A DNA stretch of 52,540 nt from Bacteroidota bacterium (GTDB lineage: Bacteria; Bacteroidota; Bacteroidia; JABDFU01). Both the position numbers and the translations under genes were made by a program. The notes beneath the pieces were generated by a model that was not told the origin of the DNA, did no database searches, and saw only the letters and a list, made by a program, of their open reading frames with translations. The stretch covers positions 1-52,540 of the forward strand of contig JABDFU010000012.1 of the NCBI GenBank assembly GCA_013286385.1. Reading direction: 5' to 3'. Each line of letters begins with the position of its first letter. The stretch's first letter is position 1. Below are positions 9,331 through 17,057 of the stretch, in pieces.

Positions 9331-9813
9331 ATGAAAAAAGTTATTTTATCAATGGGATTTCTGATTGGTATGGCGCTGGTTGGAAGATTGTATGCTCAGC
9401 AACCCACCGTAACTCCTGATCCTACAAACCCGAATGCGGCTGATATCGTGTTTGAAACTGAACTGATTGATTACGGAACAATTGAACATAATGCAGATGG
9501 CAACAGGGAGTTTAAATTTAAAAATACCGGTAAAGAACCCCTGATTATTTCCAACTGTACCGGTTCCTGCGGATGTACTGTTCCGACATGGCCCAAAGAG
9601 CCCATTAAACCAGGTCAAACCTCTTCTATTAAGGTTCACTATGCAACAGACCGGATAGGCGCTTTTGAGAAGACTGTTACTGTAACTTCAAACGCTAAAT
9701 CTGCATCGAAAGTTTTGAAGATTAAAGGTAATGTAAAGCCCGATCCAACGCCTGCAACTCCTGGTACACCTGCTGTTACTGCGCCCGTTGCCCCAACCGG
9801 TGCTAAAAAATAA
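9331..9813 (+). CDS. DUF1573 secreted protein, copy 2
   Basis: The 160-residue paralogue of the preceding gene has a signal peptide (ending YAQQ near residue 24), the IDYGTIEHNADG block, EFKFKNTGKEPLII and a second SCGCTVP motif. It differs by a C-terminal Pro/Thr/Ala tail (PTPATPGTPAVTAPVAPTG), which is absent from copy 1. The two domains share much of their core, including the final TVTSNAK strand. A terminator-like hairpin follows 18 bp after the stop. Role unknown. Confidence 0.9.
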   Translation: MKKVILSMGFLIGMALVGRLYAQQPTVTPDPTNPNAADIVFETELIDYGTIEHNADGNREFKFKNTGKEPLIISNCTGSCGCTVPTWPKEPIKPGQTSSIKVHYATDRIGAFEKTVTVTSNAKSASKVLKIKGNVKPDPTPATPGTPAVTAPVAPTGAKK

Positions 9814-9831
9814 TTCAGATCTACTATAAGC

Positions 9832-9875
9832 AAGGCCTCTGATTCCGTATACGGAATGGGGGCTTTACTTTTAAA
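9832..9875 (+). terminator. terminator hairpin after the DUF1573 pair
   Basis: The exact 16-bp palindrome ATTCCGTATACGGAAT (9842-9857) is flanked by outer arms, AAGGCCTCT and GGGGGCTTT, that pair with some G-U. This gives a long stem followed by ACTTTTAA. It lies between the DUF1573 pair and the aminotransferase gene and fits an intrinsic terminator for the upstream unit. Confidence 0.6.
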
Positions 9876-9886
9876 CGCCTCCGCAA

Positions 9887-11104
9887 ATGCCTGAAATTTC
9901 GAACAAAGGAAAATCAATGCCAGCTTCACCAATCCGAAAATTGGTGCCCTATGCTGAAAAAGCAAAAAAAGAGGGGAGGACGGTATACCACCTTAATATA
10001 GGTCAGCCGGATATTGAAACTCCTGAAATTATGCTTAGTGCAATCAAGAATGCGGATATCAAGACTATAGAGTACAGTCATTCGGCCGGAAACGAATCGT
10101 ACCGGAAAAAACTGGCCGGTTATTACCGGTCTTATGATATTGCTGTTAACCCTGAAAATGAATTGATCATCACCACCGGAGGCTCTGAGGCGCTTTTGAT
10201 TGCAATGATGAGTTGTTTTAATCCGGGTGATGAAGTTATTATACCTGAGCCGTTTTATGCCAATTACAATGGATTTGCCAATGCTGCAGAGGTAATCGTA
10301 AAACCTGTGAGATCCTTTATTGAAAACGGATTTGCACTGCCTTCCGTAAAGGATTTTGAAAATCAGATTACCAGGAAAACCAGGGGAATTATCCTGTGTA
10401 ATCCGGGCAATCCCACCGGAAGCCTATACAGCAGATCAGAATTGGAATCTCTCAAAGGCCTGGTTTTACAATACGATCTTTTTCTGCTTTCTGATGAAGT
10501 GTACAGGGAATTCTGTTACGATGATAAACCTTACGTTTCTGTTATGCATCTGAAGGGAATTGAAAACAATGTTGTGTTGCTGGATTCGATTTCGAAAAGA
10601 TACAGCGCCTGCGGAGCCCGGATCGGAGCGTTGATTTCTAAAAACAAGGAATTGATGAATGTTGCTCTGAAATTTGCCCAGGCCAGGCTTAGTCCTCCGA
10701 CTTACGGTCAGATTGGTGCGGAGGCTGCCATCGGCACACCGGCAGCGTATTTCAAAAAAGTAAAAAAAGAATATACCGAAAGAAGGGATTTTGTCGTTCA
10801 GGCGCTAAACGAAATGGAAGGTGTTCTTTGTCCCAAGCCGAGCGGAGCGTTTTATTGCATCGCCCGTCTTCCCATTGACAATTCAGATACGTTCTGTCAA
10901 TGGCTGCTTGAAAAATTCAACCATAATAATCAGACCGTTATGCTGGCTCCGGCGACCGGTTTTTATTCAAGTCCGGGTGCCGGTATAGATGAGGTGAGGA
11001 TTGCTTATGTTTTAAAAAAAGAGGATCTTAAAAAGGCGATGGAATGCCTGGATGCCGCATTAAAGGTATATCCGGGCAGAACAGTTTCTTTGGTACAGGT
11101 TTAA
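9887..11104 (+). CDS. class I PLP-dependent aminotransferase (aspartate aminotransferase family)
   Basis: The 405-residue cytoplasmic enzyme transfers an amino group from an amino acid to a 2-oxoacid using pyridoxal phosphate. Visible features are LNIGQPDIETP near the N-terminus, the TGGSEAL phosphate-cup region, CNPGNPTG, the LSDEVYREF aspartate block, and the Schiff-base lysine in DSISKRYSACGARIG. Length is normal. The start is the first ATG, just past the upstream hairpin. The fabG gene follows after 17 bp in the same direction, so the two are probably co-transcribed. Substrate specificity cannot be read from sequence. Confidence 0.92.
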   Translation: MPEISNKGKSMPASPIRKLVPYAEKAKKEGRTVYHLNIGQPDIETPEIMLSAIKNADIKTIEYSHSAGNESYRKKLAGYYRSYDIAVNPENELIITTGGSEALLIAMMSCFNPGDEVIIPEPFYANYNGFANAAEVIVKPVRSFIENGFALPSVKDFENQITRKTRGIILCNPGNPTGSLYSRSELESLKGLVLQYDLFLLSDEVYREFCYDDKPYVSVMHLKGIENNVVLLDSISKRYSACGARIGALISKNKELMNVALKFAQARLSPPTYGQIGAEAAIGTPAAYFKKVKKEYTERRDFVVQALNEMEGVLCPKPSGAFYCIARLPIDNSDTFCQWLLEKFNHNNQTVMLAPATGFYSSPGAGIDEVRIAYVLKKEDLKKAMECLDAALKVYPGRTVSLVQV

Positions 11105-11121
11105 TAAATTAAAACTAAATA

Positions 11122-11868
11122 ATGAAATTACTGGAAGGAAAAACAGCGCTTGTAACAGGCGCAACCCGTGGAATCGGAAAGGGAATCGCACTTAAACTTG
11201 CTTCACAGGGTGCCCATATCGCCTTTACGTATCTTTCCTCTGTTGAGAAGGGACTGGCCCTTGAAAAAGAACTGGGCGCAATGGGGATAAAAGCAAAAGG
11301 TTATCAGAGTGATGCAGGTAATTTTAAAGCAGCAGAAGAACTCGTTGCTGCAACTGTTACTGAATTTGCAACTGTTGATATTTTGGTTAATAATGCCGGA
11401 ATTACCAGGGATACGCTTCTTATGAGAATGAGCGAAAGTCAATGGGATGAGGTTATTCATGCCAATCTGAAATCGGTCTTTAATATGACCAGAGCGGTTC
11501 AGAAGCCCATGCTAAAGCAACGCAAAGGCAGCATTATCAATATGAGTTCGGTAGTCGGAGTAAAGGGAAATGCCGGGCAAACCAATTATGCCGCTTCAAA
11601 AGCCGGAATCATCGGATTTACCAAATCGGTCGCTCTTGAATTGGGATCCAGAAATATCCGTTGCAATGCCGTTGCTCCTGGTTTTATCGAGACCGAAATG
11701 ACAGCAGCGTTGGATCCGAAGGTTGTAGAGCAATGGCGGGAAGGAATCCCGCTTAAACGGGGTGGTACGGCAGAGGATGTGGCCAACCTTGTCTTGTTCC
11801 TGGCTTCAGATCTGTCTTCCTACATTACAGGGCAGACCATCAATGTTTGCGGCGGGATGCTGACTTAG
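11122..11868 (+). CDS. fabG: 3-oxoacyl-[acyl-carrier-protein] reductase
   Basis: This 248-residue short-chain dehydrogenase reduces 3-oxoacyl-ACP with NADPH in fatty-acid elongation. It has the TGATRGIG cofactor loop, NNAGITRD, the catalytic serine in INMSSVVG, the YAASKAG Tyr-Lys pair, and APGFIETEM. Length and spacing match FabG. Its stop codon overlaps the stop of convergent mazG by four bases (TTAG, 11865-11868). Confidence 0.95.
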   Translation: MKLLEGKTALVTGATRGIGKGIALKLASQGAHIAFTYLSSVEKGLALEKELGAMGIKAKGYQSDAGNFKAAEELVAATVTEFATVDILVNNAGITRDTLLMRMSESQWDEVIHANLKSVFNMTRAVQKPMLKQRKGSIINMSSVVGVKGNAGQTNYAASKAGIIGFTKSVALELGSRNIRCNAVAPGFIETEMTAALDPKVVEQWREGIPLKRGGTAEDVANLVLFLASDLSSYITGQTINVCGGMLT

Positions 11869-12641
11869 GTCCTGGTCTTGGCATCATTCCAGTACTTATC
11901 CATTTCCTCCAGAGACATTTTGTCAAGTTGTTTGCCTTCTTTGGCCGTTTCCTTTTCTAAATACTGAAATCGTTTAATGAATTTTTTATTTGTCTTTTCG
12001 AGCGCATCTTCCGGATTGATATCGATAAACCTGGCGTAGTTAATGAGTGAAAAAAAGACATCTCCCAATTCAGATTCCTTTGCTTCATGGGAACCGTTCG
12101 AATCCACTTCTTTTTTAAATTCCAGAATTTCCTCCTTCACTTTGTCCCATACCTGATCTGAATTTTCCCAGTCAAATCCTACCGCTTTTGCCTTTTCCTG
12201 AATTCTTGAAGCCTTAACCATAGCAGGAAGTGAAACGGGAACTCCCGCCAGCACGGATTTGCTTCCTTCCCTGAGTTTTATTTTTTCCCAGTTTTCTTTA
12301 ACCTGAGTCTCCGTTTCTGCTTTGACATCTCCGTATATATGTGGATGCCGTGTAATCAGTTTTTCACAAAGGGAATTAATCACGTCTTTAATTGCAAAGG
12401 CATTGGTTTCCGAAGCAATTCTTGAATAAAACACAATGTGCAACAAGATATCGCCAAGTTCCTTTTTGATATTGGGCAAGTCCTTTTCCAGAATAGCATC
12501 CGTCAATTCATAGGTTTCTTCAATGGTCAGATAGCGCAGGCTTTCCATAGTCTGCTTCTTATCCCAGGGACATTTTTCGCGCAATTCGTCCATGATTTTC
12601 AATAACCGCCCGAAGGCTTTCAGCGTTTCTTCCATAAACAC
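11865..12641 (-). CDS. mazG: nucleoside triphosphate pyrophosphohydrolase MazG
   Basis: The 258-residue protein hydrolyses NTPs, preferentially non-canonical ones, to NMP and pyrophosphate. It contains the two MazG repeats: LREKCPWDKKQT with EETYELTDAI and ELGDILLHI in the first, and ESELGDVFFSLINYAR in the second. GVPVSLPAMVKASRIQEKA lies between them. The likely start is Met-1 or Met-3 (MEETLKAF). It is tail-to-tail with fabG and diverges from the T9SS plug gene, 38 bp away. Confidence 0.95.
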   Translation of the reverse strand: MFMEETLKAFGRLLKIMDELREKCPWDKKQTMESLRYLTIEETYELTDAILEKDLPNIKKELGDILLHIVFYSRIASETNAFAIKDVINSLCEKLITRHPHIYGDVKAETETQVKENWEKIKLREGSKSVLAGVPVSLPAMVKASRIQEKAKAVGFDWENSDQVWDKVKEEILEFKKEVDSNGSHEAKESELGDVFFSLINYARFIDINPEDALEKTNKKFIKRFQYLEKETAKEGKQLDKMSLEEMDKYWNDAKTRT

Positions 12642-12679
12642 GAAGGTAAATCATTATCTTTAAATACTAATTTATTTAC

Positions 12680-14032
12680 ATGTTCCGGATTTTTCGCAGA
12701 CTGATTTTTGTAATTTTTTCTTTTTCTCCTGCGGTTCAGCTCAATGCCCAGTCGGGCTTCAGGAAATTTTTATCCACTTTGACGGATACAGCAGGAGGAA
12801 AGTCCGCCTATAAAGGAGAGAGCAGACTGGTTTACGAAGATCATATTTATCTGAATTCGATTAAAACGGTTCAGTTGTACGACTCTTCCTTTCAGCTTTC
12901 ATCTCCGATCATTCAGTTGGGAACAAAACAGCAGCTAAAGCTGAGTTTTGATGATCTGGAGGGGGGATCAAAAAGTTTCACGTATACGCTTATTCATTGC
13001 AGCGCTGACTGGGAGCCTTCTGATCTTTCGATTATGGAATATATTACGGGTTTTCAAACGGATAATATCACTGAATACGGCTCTTCCATAAATACACTGC
13101 AGCCCTATACGCACTACAATCTTCAGTTTCCGAATGATAACATGACGATAACCAAATCCGGCAATTATATCATAGAAGTTTTTCAGGACAACAATCCTGA
13201 TCATCCTGTTTTAACAAAACGATTTAGGATTGTGGATCAGCGGGTCAGTATTGACGCTTCGGTAAAACCTCCCTCAGAACCAATGGACAGGACCTTTAAG
13301 CAGCAAATTAACTTCACTATTGACCATTCCTCGTTTGAAATTGAAAATCCGTTCGGTGATCTGAAGGTGATTGTTTTTCAAAATGGAAGACTCGACAATG
13401 CCATATCCGGATTAAAGCCGTCTTTCGTTAAGGACGGTTTGCTTACCTATAATTACGACGTTGAAAACGTATTTACAGGCGGAAATGAATTCCGGAATTT
13501 TGATATCAAAACGCTGAAGACACAAACCGAACACATTCAAAAAATAAAAAGCGATTCGATCAACACAGTTGTTCTGATGCCCGAGGAAAAAAGAACATTT
13601 AAGCGGTACACTACTGCCCAGGATATAAACGGGCGATATCTGATTAAGATGCAGGAGGCCTCAAACAGTGAAAGGGAAGCCGATTACGCTTATGTTTACT
13701 TTTTTTTGCCGTATGAACCGGTAACAGATGGTAAACTTTATCTGTTGGGTGCTTTGACCGACTGGCAGTTTAGGAAAGAAGCTGAAATGGTTTACAATCC
13801 CAAAAGGATGGCGTATGAGGCCTGTCTGTATTTAAAGCAGGGCTATTACAATTACGAATATGTATTCCTTAAGGATGGTCAAAAGGCTGCTGATGAAACG
13901 TTGATTGAAGGAATGCATTTCGAGACAGAGAACGATTACAGCATACTGGTTTATTTTCATGCACCGGGGACATCCTATGATCAGCTGATCGGTATCGGGC
14001 AATTTAACTCCGCTACTGCCAAACGAAACTAA
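12680..14032 (+). CDS. type IX secretion system plug protein (DUF5103)
   Basis: The 450-residue protein has a signal peptide (about 1-24, ending QLNAQ) and the DUF5103 fold: IKTVQLYDSS, LKLSFDDLEGG, ADWEPSDLSIMEYI, YTHYNLQFPNDNM and SGNYIIEVF in the N-terminal domain, and a second beta domain around LYLLGALTDWQF. In characterised Bacteroidota this protein seals the periplasmic side of the SprA translocon of T9SS. It therefore supports an active T9SS, in keeping with the cargo proteins at 879-4168 and 16177-16965. The stop overlaps that of the convergent WG-repeat gene by four bases (CTAA). Confidence 0.88.
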   Translation: MFRIFRRLIFVIFSFSPAVQLNAQSGFRKFLSTLTDTAGGKSAYKGESRLVYEDHIYLNSIKTVQLYDSSFQLSSPIIQLGTKQQLKLSFDDLEGGSKSFTYTLIHCSADWEPSDLSIMEYITGFQTDNITEYGSSINTLQPYTHYNLQFPNDNMTITKSGNYIIEVFQDNNPDHPVLTKRFRIVDQRVSIDASVKPPSEPMDRTFKQQINFTIDHSSFEIENPFGDLKVIVFQNGRLDNAISGLKPSFVKDGLLTYNYDVENVFTGGNEFRNFDIKTLKTQTEHIQKIKSDSINTVVLMPEEKRTFKRYTTAQDINGRYLIKMQEASNSEREADYAYVYFFLPYEPVTDGKLYLLGALTDWQFRKEAEMVYNPKRMAYEACLYLKQGYYNYEYVFLKDGQKAADETLIEGMHFETENDYSILVYFHAPGTSYDQLIGIGQFNSATAKRN

Positions 14033-15879
14033 TACCCCTGCTCTTTCCAGATGTAATTTTTTATGCTTACTCTGAAGTAGGCTAGTTTGTCCTGTTTGCT
14101 CAGTTGCAGGACGTCATCTTCCAGAGGTTTGATCTCATCCAATTCAGCCGGAACAATAAAATTGTTCTCCGGGTCAATAATGCCGTATTTCCCTTCGAAC
14201 AGCACTACGGAGCACCCCTTCCTGAACGGTTCAGCCTCCTGATAATCAAAAGGGATAACCGTTTTCCCTGACTTATCAATGAATCCATATTTCCCTCCTT
14301 TTTTAACTCTTGCAAGGCCTTCGTGAAAATCAGTATTGATCCATTTCCCTTTTTTCAGAACAGGTCTGAGGTCTTCAGAAAACGCAGGGTTAATTTTTTC
14401 TGATTCCGTCGCACTAACCGAATCTCCGTTGGCACGAATTAATCCGTAACGCTGACCGATTTTTATTCTTGCCACGCCGGCCTGGAAATTATCGGCCCAA
14501 TCGAATTTGCAAGGAATGACAATAGTTCCTGTCTTGTTGATATACCCCCATTTGTCACCGATTTCAACAAAGGAGAGACCTTCGATAAAATCTCCTGCCT
14601 TGTTAAACTTCAGGGGAATCACTGTTGACCCTTTCTGATCCACATAGCCGTACTTTCCGTTTTTGAGTACGGATGCCAGTCCTTCCGAGAAATTAAAGAC
14701 TTCATCATACTCGAATGCAAGAATCAGTTTTCCGGCTTTATTTACCATGCTGCTTTTTCCGTTTTGCTTTACAACAGCAAAACCGTTTTGGTAAGAATCG
14801 GCCTCATCGTAGAGAATCGGAACAATGGTTTTTCCTGATTTATTGATGAACCCCGCCTTCCCATTCAATCCTACGGCAGCAAGTCCTTCTGAGAAATTCT
14901 CAACCCACTCATAAATGGCCGGAATCCGTACTGTTCCGGTTGAATCGATAAATCCGAACCGGTTGTTTTCCCGGAATTTTAAAAACGGTAATGCCGATAG
15001 TTCCAGTTCCTTATTTACAGTATCTAAAAAAGGGTAGTCCGGATAGTCGGTTCTGAACTGAGCAATTCTTTTCGGGCTGTAATCGCTGGTGTACAATGCG
15101 TATAAGTTGCGCCAGGCACTTTGTACGTTGTGATTTTCAGGGTATTTTCGTATAAACGACGCGTAAGCATCAACGTTACCTTTCTCCGTACTAAGTGCGT
15201 AAATAGAATTTTCAGCATCAATCCGGAAGGGGCTGTCCGGGAAGTGAAGAATGAAATCTTCATAGCTTTTCAGACTTTTGTCTTTTGTTAATTCCCTGAA
15301 GCGTCGATCCTCTAATCTTTCCCTTGCTTCTTTGACTTGCTCAGCATTCGGATAGTGTTCGGTAAAACCGGCATATGCAGCGTAATCATTCTTGTCGGTC
15401 GCCTGTTTATAAGCCAATCGGTTTCTAAGTTGCAGGACTTCCTTAACCTGAGGAGCCTGGGAATAAAAAGAGAGGTATTTTTCACAGGACTCCAGGCTGT
15501 TCTTTTTTTGGCAGATTTCAAATGCGTGCTGCTGAATTTCAGACAGCAGCAACACAAGGGCAGAATCATTGAGGTTAAAATTTCTGTATAATTTCTTTTC
15601 TTTTGCCGAAGCCCGCAAATAACAGGTTTGAGATTTTAAAACGTAAACATAAGCCGAATCGAGGTTGAAAAAAGGATTGTCGTTTTTTGAAAGGATGCTG
15701 CTCAGACCGTAGAATGCTCCTGCGGGATAGGATTTTTCGCATTTTTCAAACAGGTGCTTCGCCTTGAAGTAATCGTATATCCGCAAGGCTTCAAACCCTT
15801 TTTCCAGTTTGCCTGTCCATAGCGTTCCGATTGTCAATCCGGCTGCTACAACGAAACTAAAACTACTGCGCTTATCCAT
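14029..15879 (-). CDS. WG-repeat protein with N-terminal membrane anchor and TPR-like helices
   Basis: The 616-residue protein starts with a short hydrophobic segment (about 7-22), then a helical TPR-like part (to about residue 295). After that come seven or eight WG beta repeats, seen as recurrent YGFIDxxGKTVIP-type units, for example RFGFIDSTGTVRIP, KYGYVDQKGSTVIP and KWGYINKTGTIVIP. WG repeats are thought to form extended or toroidal binding surfaces; no enzymatic function is known. Expression probably starts from the divergent promoter box at 15908-15915. One repeat near residues 490-520 is degenerate (NGDSVSATESEK). Confidence 0.85.
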   Translation of the reverse strand: MDKRSSFSFVVAAGLTIGTLWTGKLEKGFEALRIYDYFKAKHLFEKCEKSYPAGAFYGLSSILSKNDNPFFNLDSAYVYVLKSQTCYLRASAKEKKLYRNFNLNDSALVLLLSEIQQHAFEICQKKNSLESCEKYLSFYSQAPQVKEVLQLRNRLAYKQATDKNDYAAYAGFTEHYPNAEQVKEARERLEDRRFRELTKDKSLKSYEDFILHFPDSPFRIDAENSIYALSTEKGNVDAYASFIRKYPENHNVQSAWRNLYALYTSDYSPKRIAQFRTDYPDYPFLDTVNKELELSALPFLKFRENNRFGFIDSTGTVRIPAIYEWVENFSEGLAAVGLNGKAGFINKSGKTIVPILYDEADSYQNGFAVVKQNGKSSMVNKAGKLILAFEYDEVFNFSEGLASVLKNGKYGYVDQKGSTVIPLKFNKAGDFIEGLSFVEIGDKWGYINKTGTIVIPCKFDWADNFQAGVARIKIGQRYGLIRANGDSVSATESEKINPAFSEDLRPVLKKGKWINTDFHEGLARVKKGGKYGFIDKSGKTVIPFDYQEAEPFRKGCSVVLFEGKYGIIDPENNFIVPAELDEIKPLEDDVLQLSKQDKLAYFRVSIKNYIWKEQGY

Positions 15880-15895
15880 ATCCAGAAAGCCGTCT

Positions 15896-15915
15896 TATAT
15901 TTGTCTGCAAAAATA
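15896..15915. promoter_or_regulatory. overlapping divergent -7 boxes
   Basis: The plus strand carries TATATTTG (15896-15903), a perfect TANNTTTG, 19 bp before the 63-aa gene. The minus strand carries TATTTTTG (complement of 15908-15915), also perfect, 28 bp before the WG-repeat gene. The -7 boxes are four bases apart, so the two promoters probably compete for polymerase. No good -33 TTTG element was seen for either. Confidence 0.55.
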
Positions 15916-15922
15916 CTCAATA

Positions 15923-16114
15923 ATGAATGTAGGGAAAGGACATTGGATATTTGCAGCTGTTTTTTTTAGTGTCTTCCTGGTTGGTATGATTTGGGCCTAC
16001 ACAAAGGAAAAGCCGTTGTATAAATTAAATTTCAAGGGCGTTTACCGCATAATCATTTACATGATCCTTGTTTTGGGTGTCCTTTATCTTTTTGTCAGAA
16101 TGAATTCAAAATAA
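15923..16114 (+). CDS. small two-span membrane protein, 63 aa
   Basis: ATG 15923 gives MNVGKGHWIF, followed by a hydrophobic span (about 8-26), a charged turn (TKEKPLYK) and a second span (about 41-58). The start was chosen over the longer frame from 15809 because 15923 lies just after a perfect -7 box and the upstream extension overlaps the WG-repeat gene. Similar tiny inner-membrane proteins occur widely in Bacteroidota but I do not recognise a named family or function. Confidence 0.75.
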   Translation: MNVGKGHWIFAAVFFSVFLVGMIWAYTKEKPLYKLNFKGVYRIIIYMILVLGVLYLFVRMNSK

Positions 16115-16115
16115 A

Positions 16116-16147
16116 TTTGACAAATTCTATAATTTATTGTACATTAG
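16116..16147 (+). promoter_or_regulatory. promoter of the T9SS cargo gene
   Basis: TTTG at 16116-16119 and TACATTAG at 16140-16147 are separated by 20 bp, the spacing of Bacteroidota -33/-7 promoters. The -7 box matches TANNTTTG at all fixed positions except one. The predicted transcription start is near 16154, about 23 bases before the ATG at 16177. Confidence 0.5.
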
Positions 16148-16176
16148 TACGTTGTGAGTTAATACGAATTGAAAAG

Positions 16177-16965
16177 ATGAAAAAATACATTTTGGTGCTT
16201 TTGGGGGCCCTTGGTATTGGAGGTCAGTTGTTTTCAAAAGTAGTCGTTGTTGAAGGCAAGTACCAAAACAAAAATCTGTTTGTTCAGAATGGATTTGCAG
16301 CTTCGGGGGTTGGTTTTTGCACCTATGAGGTAATTGTAAACGGAAGGGTTGCAACAGATGAAATCAACGCAAGTTCTTTTGAAATTGATCTGGCTCAGTT
16401 CCAGTTAAAATACGGAGATAAAGTTACCATTGAAATTAAGCACCGGGATGATTGCAGCCCCCGGATTCTGAATCCCGAGGCTTTAAAACCCAAGGCTACG
16501 TTTGATGCAACCTATCTTTCCGTTTCTAACGGAGGATTGCTGACCTGGACGACAGCCAATGAAAACGGGTCCTTGCCCTTCATCATCGAGCAGTTTAAAT
16601 GGAACAAGTGGATTCAGGTAGGTGAGGTTCAGGGGGTGGGCACACAGACTGAAAATTCATATTCTTTCCAGGCTGAATTAAACTCCGGCGAAAACCGGTT
16701 CAGGATTAAGCAGGTGGGATATGGCGCATTGCCCAAATACTCCCGAACTGTGACTTGCGTGTCGGTTGTTCCGCCTCTTACATTCAGCACCAATAAAAGT
16801 TCGGATGATATTGTGTTTTCCGGTCAGACCATGTTTGAAGTATATGATATATATGGCCAGATCGTCAAAAAGGGATTCGGAAAACAAATAAGTATCTCGA
16901 ACCTTCAGAAAGGCCATTATTTCCTCTGTTACGACAACAGCGTAACAGAATTCAAGAAAAAATAA
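16177..16965 (+). CDS. secreted protein with T9SS C-terminal sorting tail
   Basis: From ATG 16177 the protein has 262 residues. It has a signal peptide (MKKYILVLLGALGIGGQLFSK), a small beta-rich region with paired cysteines (GVGFCTYEV, RDDCSPRI), a fibronectin-like stretch (LLTWTTANENG..PFIIEQ) and a short T9SS tail (MFEVYDIYGQIVKKGFG, ISNLQKGHYFLCY). The longer frame from 16117 was rejected because it would put 20 non-signal residues before the signal peptide and overlaps the promoter. Function unknown; likely surface-displayed. Confidence 0.8.
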   Translation: MKKYILVLLGALGIGGQLFSKVVVVEGKYQNKNLFVQNGFAASGVGFCTYEVIVNGRVATDEINASSFEIDLAQFQLKYGDKVTIEIKHRDDCSPRILNPEALKPKATFDATYLSVSNGGLLTWTTANENGSLPFIIEQFKWNKWIQVGEVQGVGTQTENSYSFQAELNSGENRFRIKQVGYGALPKYSRTVTCVSVVPPLTFSTNKSSDDIVFSGQTMFEVYDIYGQIVKKGFGKQISISNLQKGHYFLCYDNSVTEFKKK

Positions 16966-17057
16966 TACTCCACAAACAGCCTATTTACCCTGCTTTTTTG
17001 CAACTCTTGCCTTCCTGATTTCGTAGAATAGTACGGAGATTGATAGAAGGAGGGGTC

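Noticed and set aside
17040-17057. TTG start for the transglycosylase
   Set aside because: ATG 17058 has AGGAGG four bases upstream and begins the membrane segment directly.
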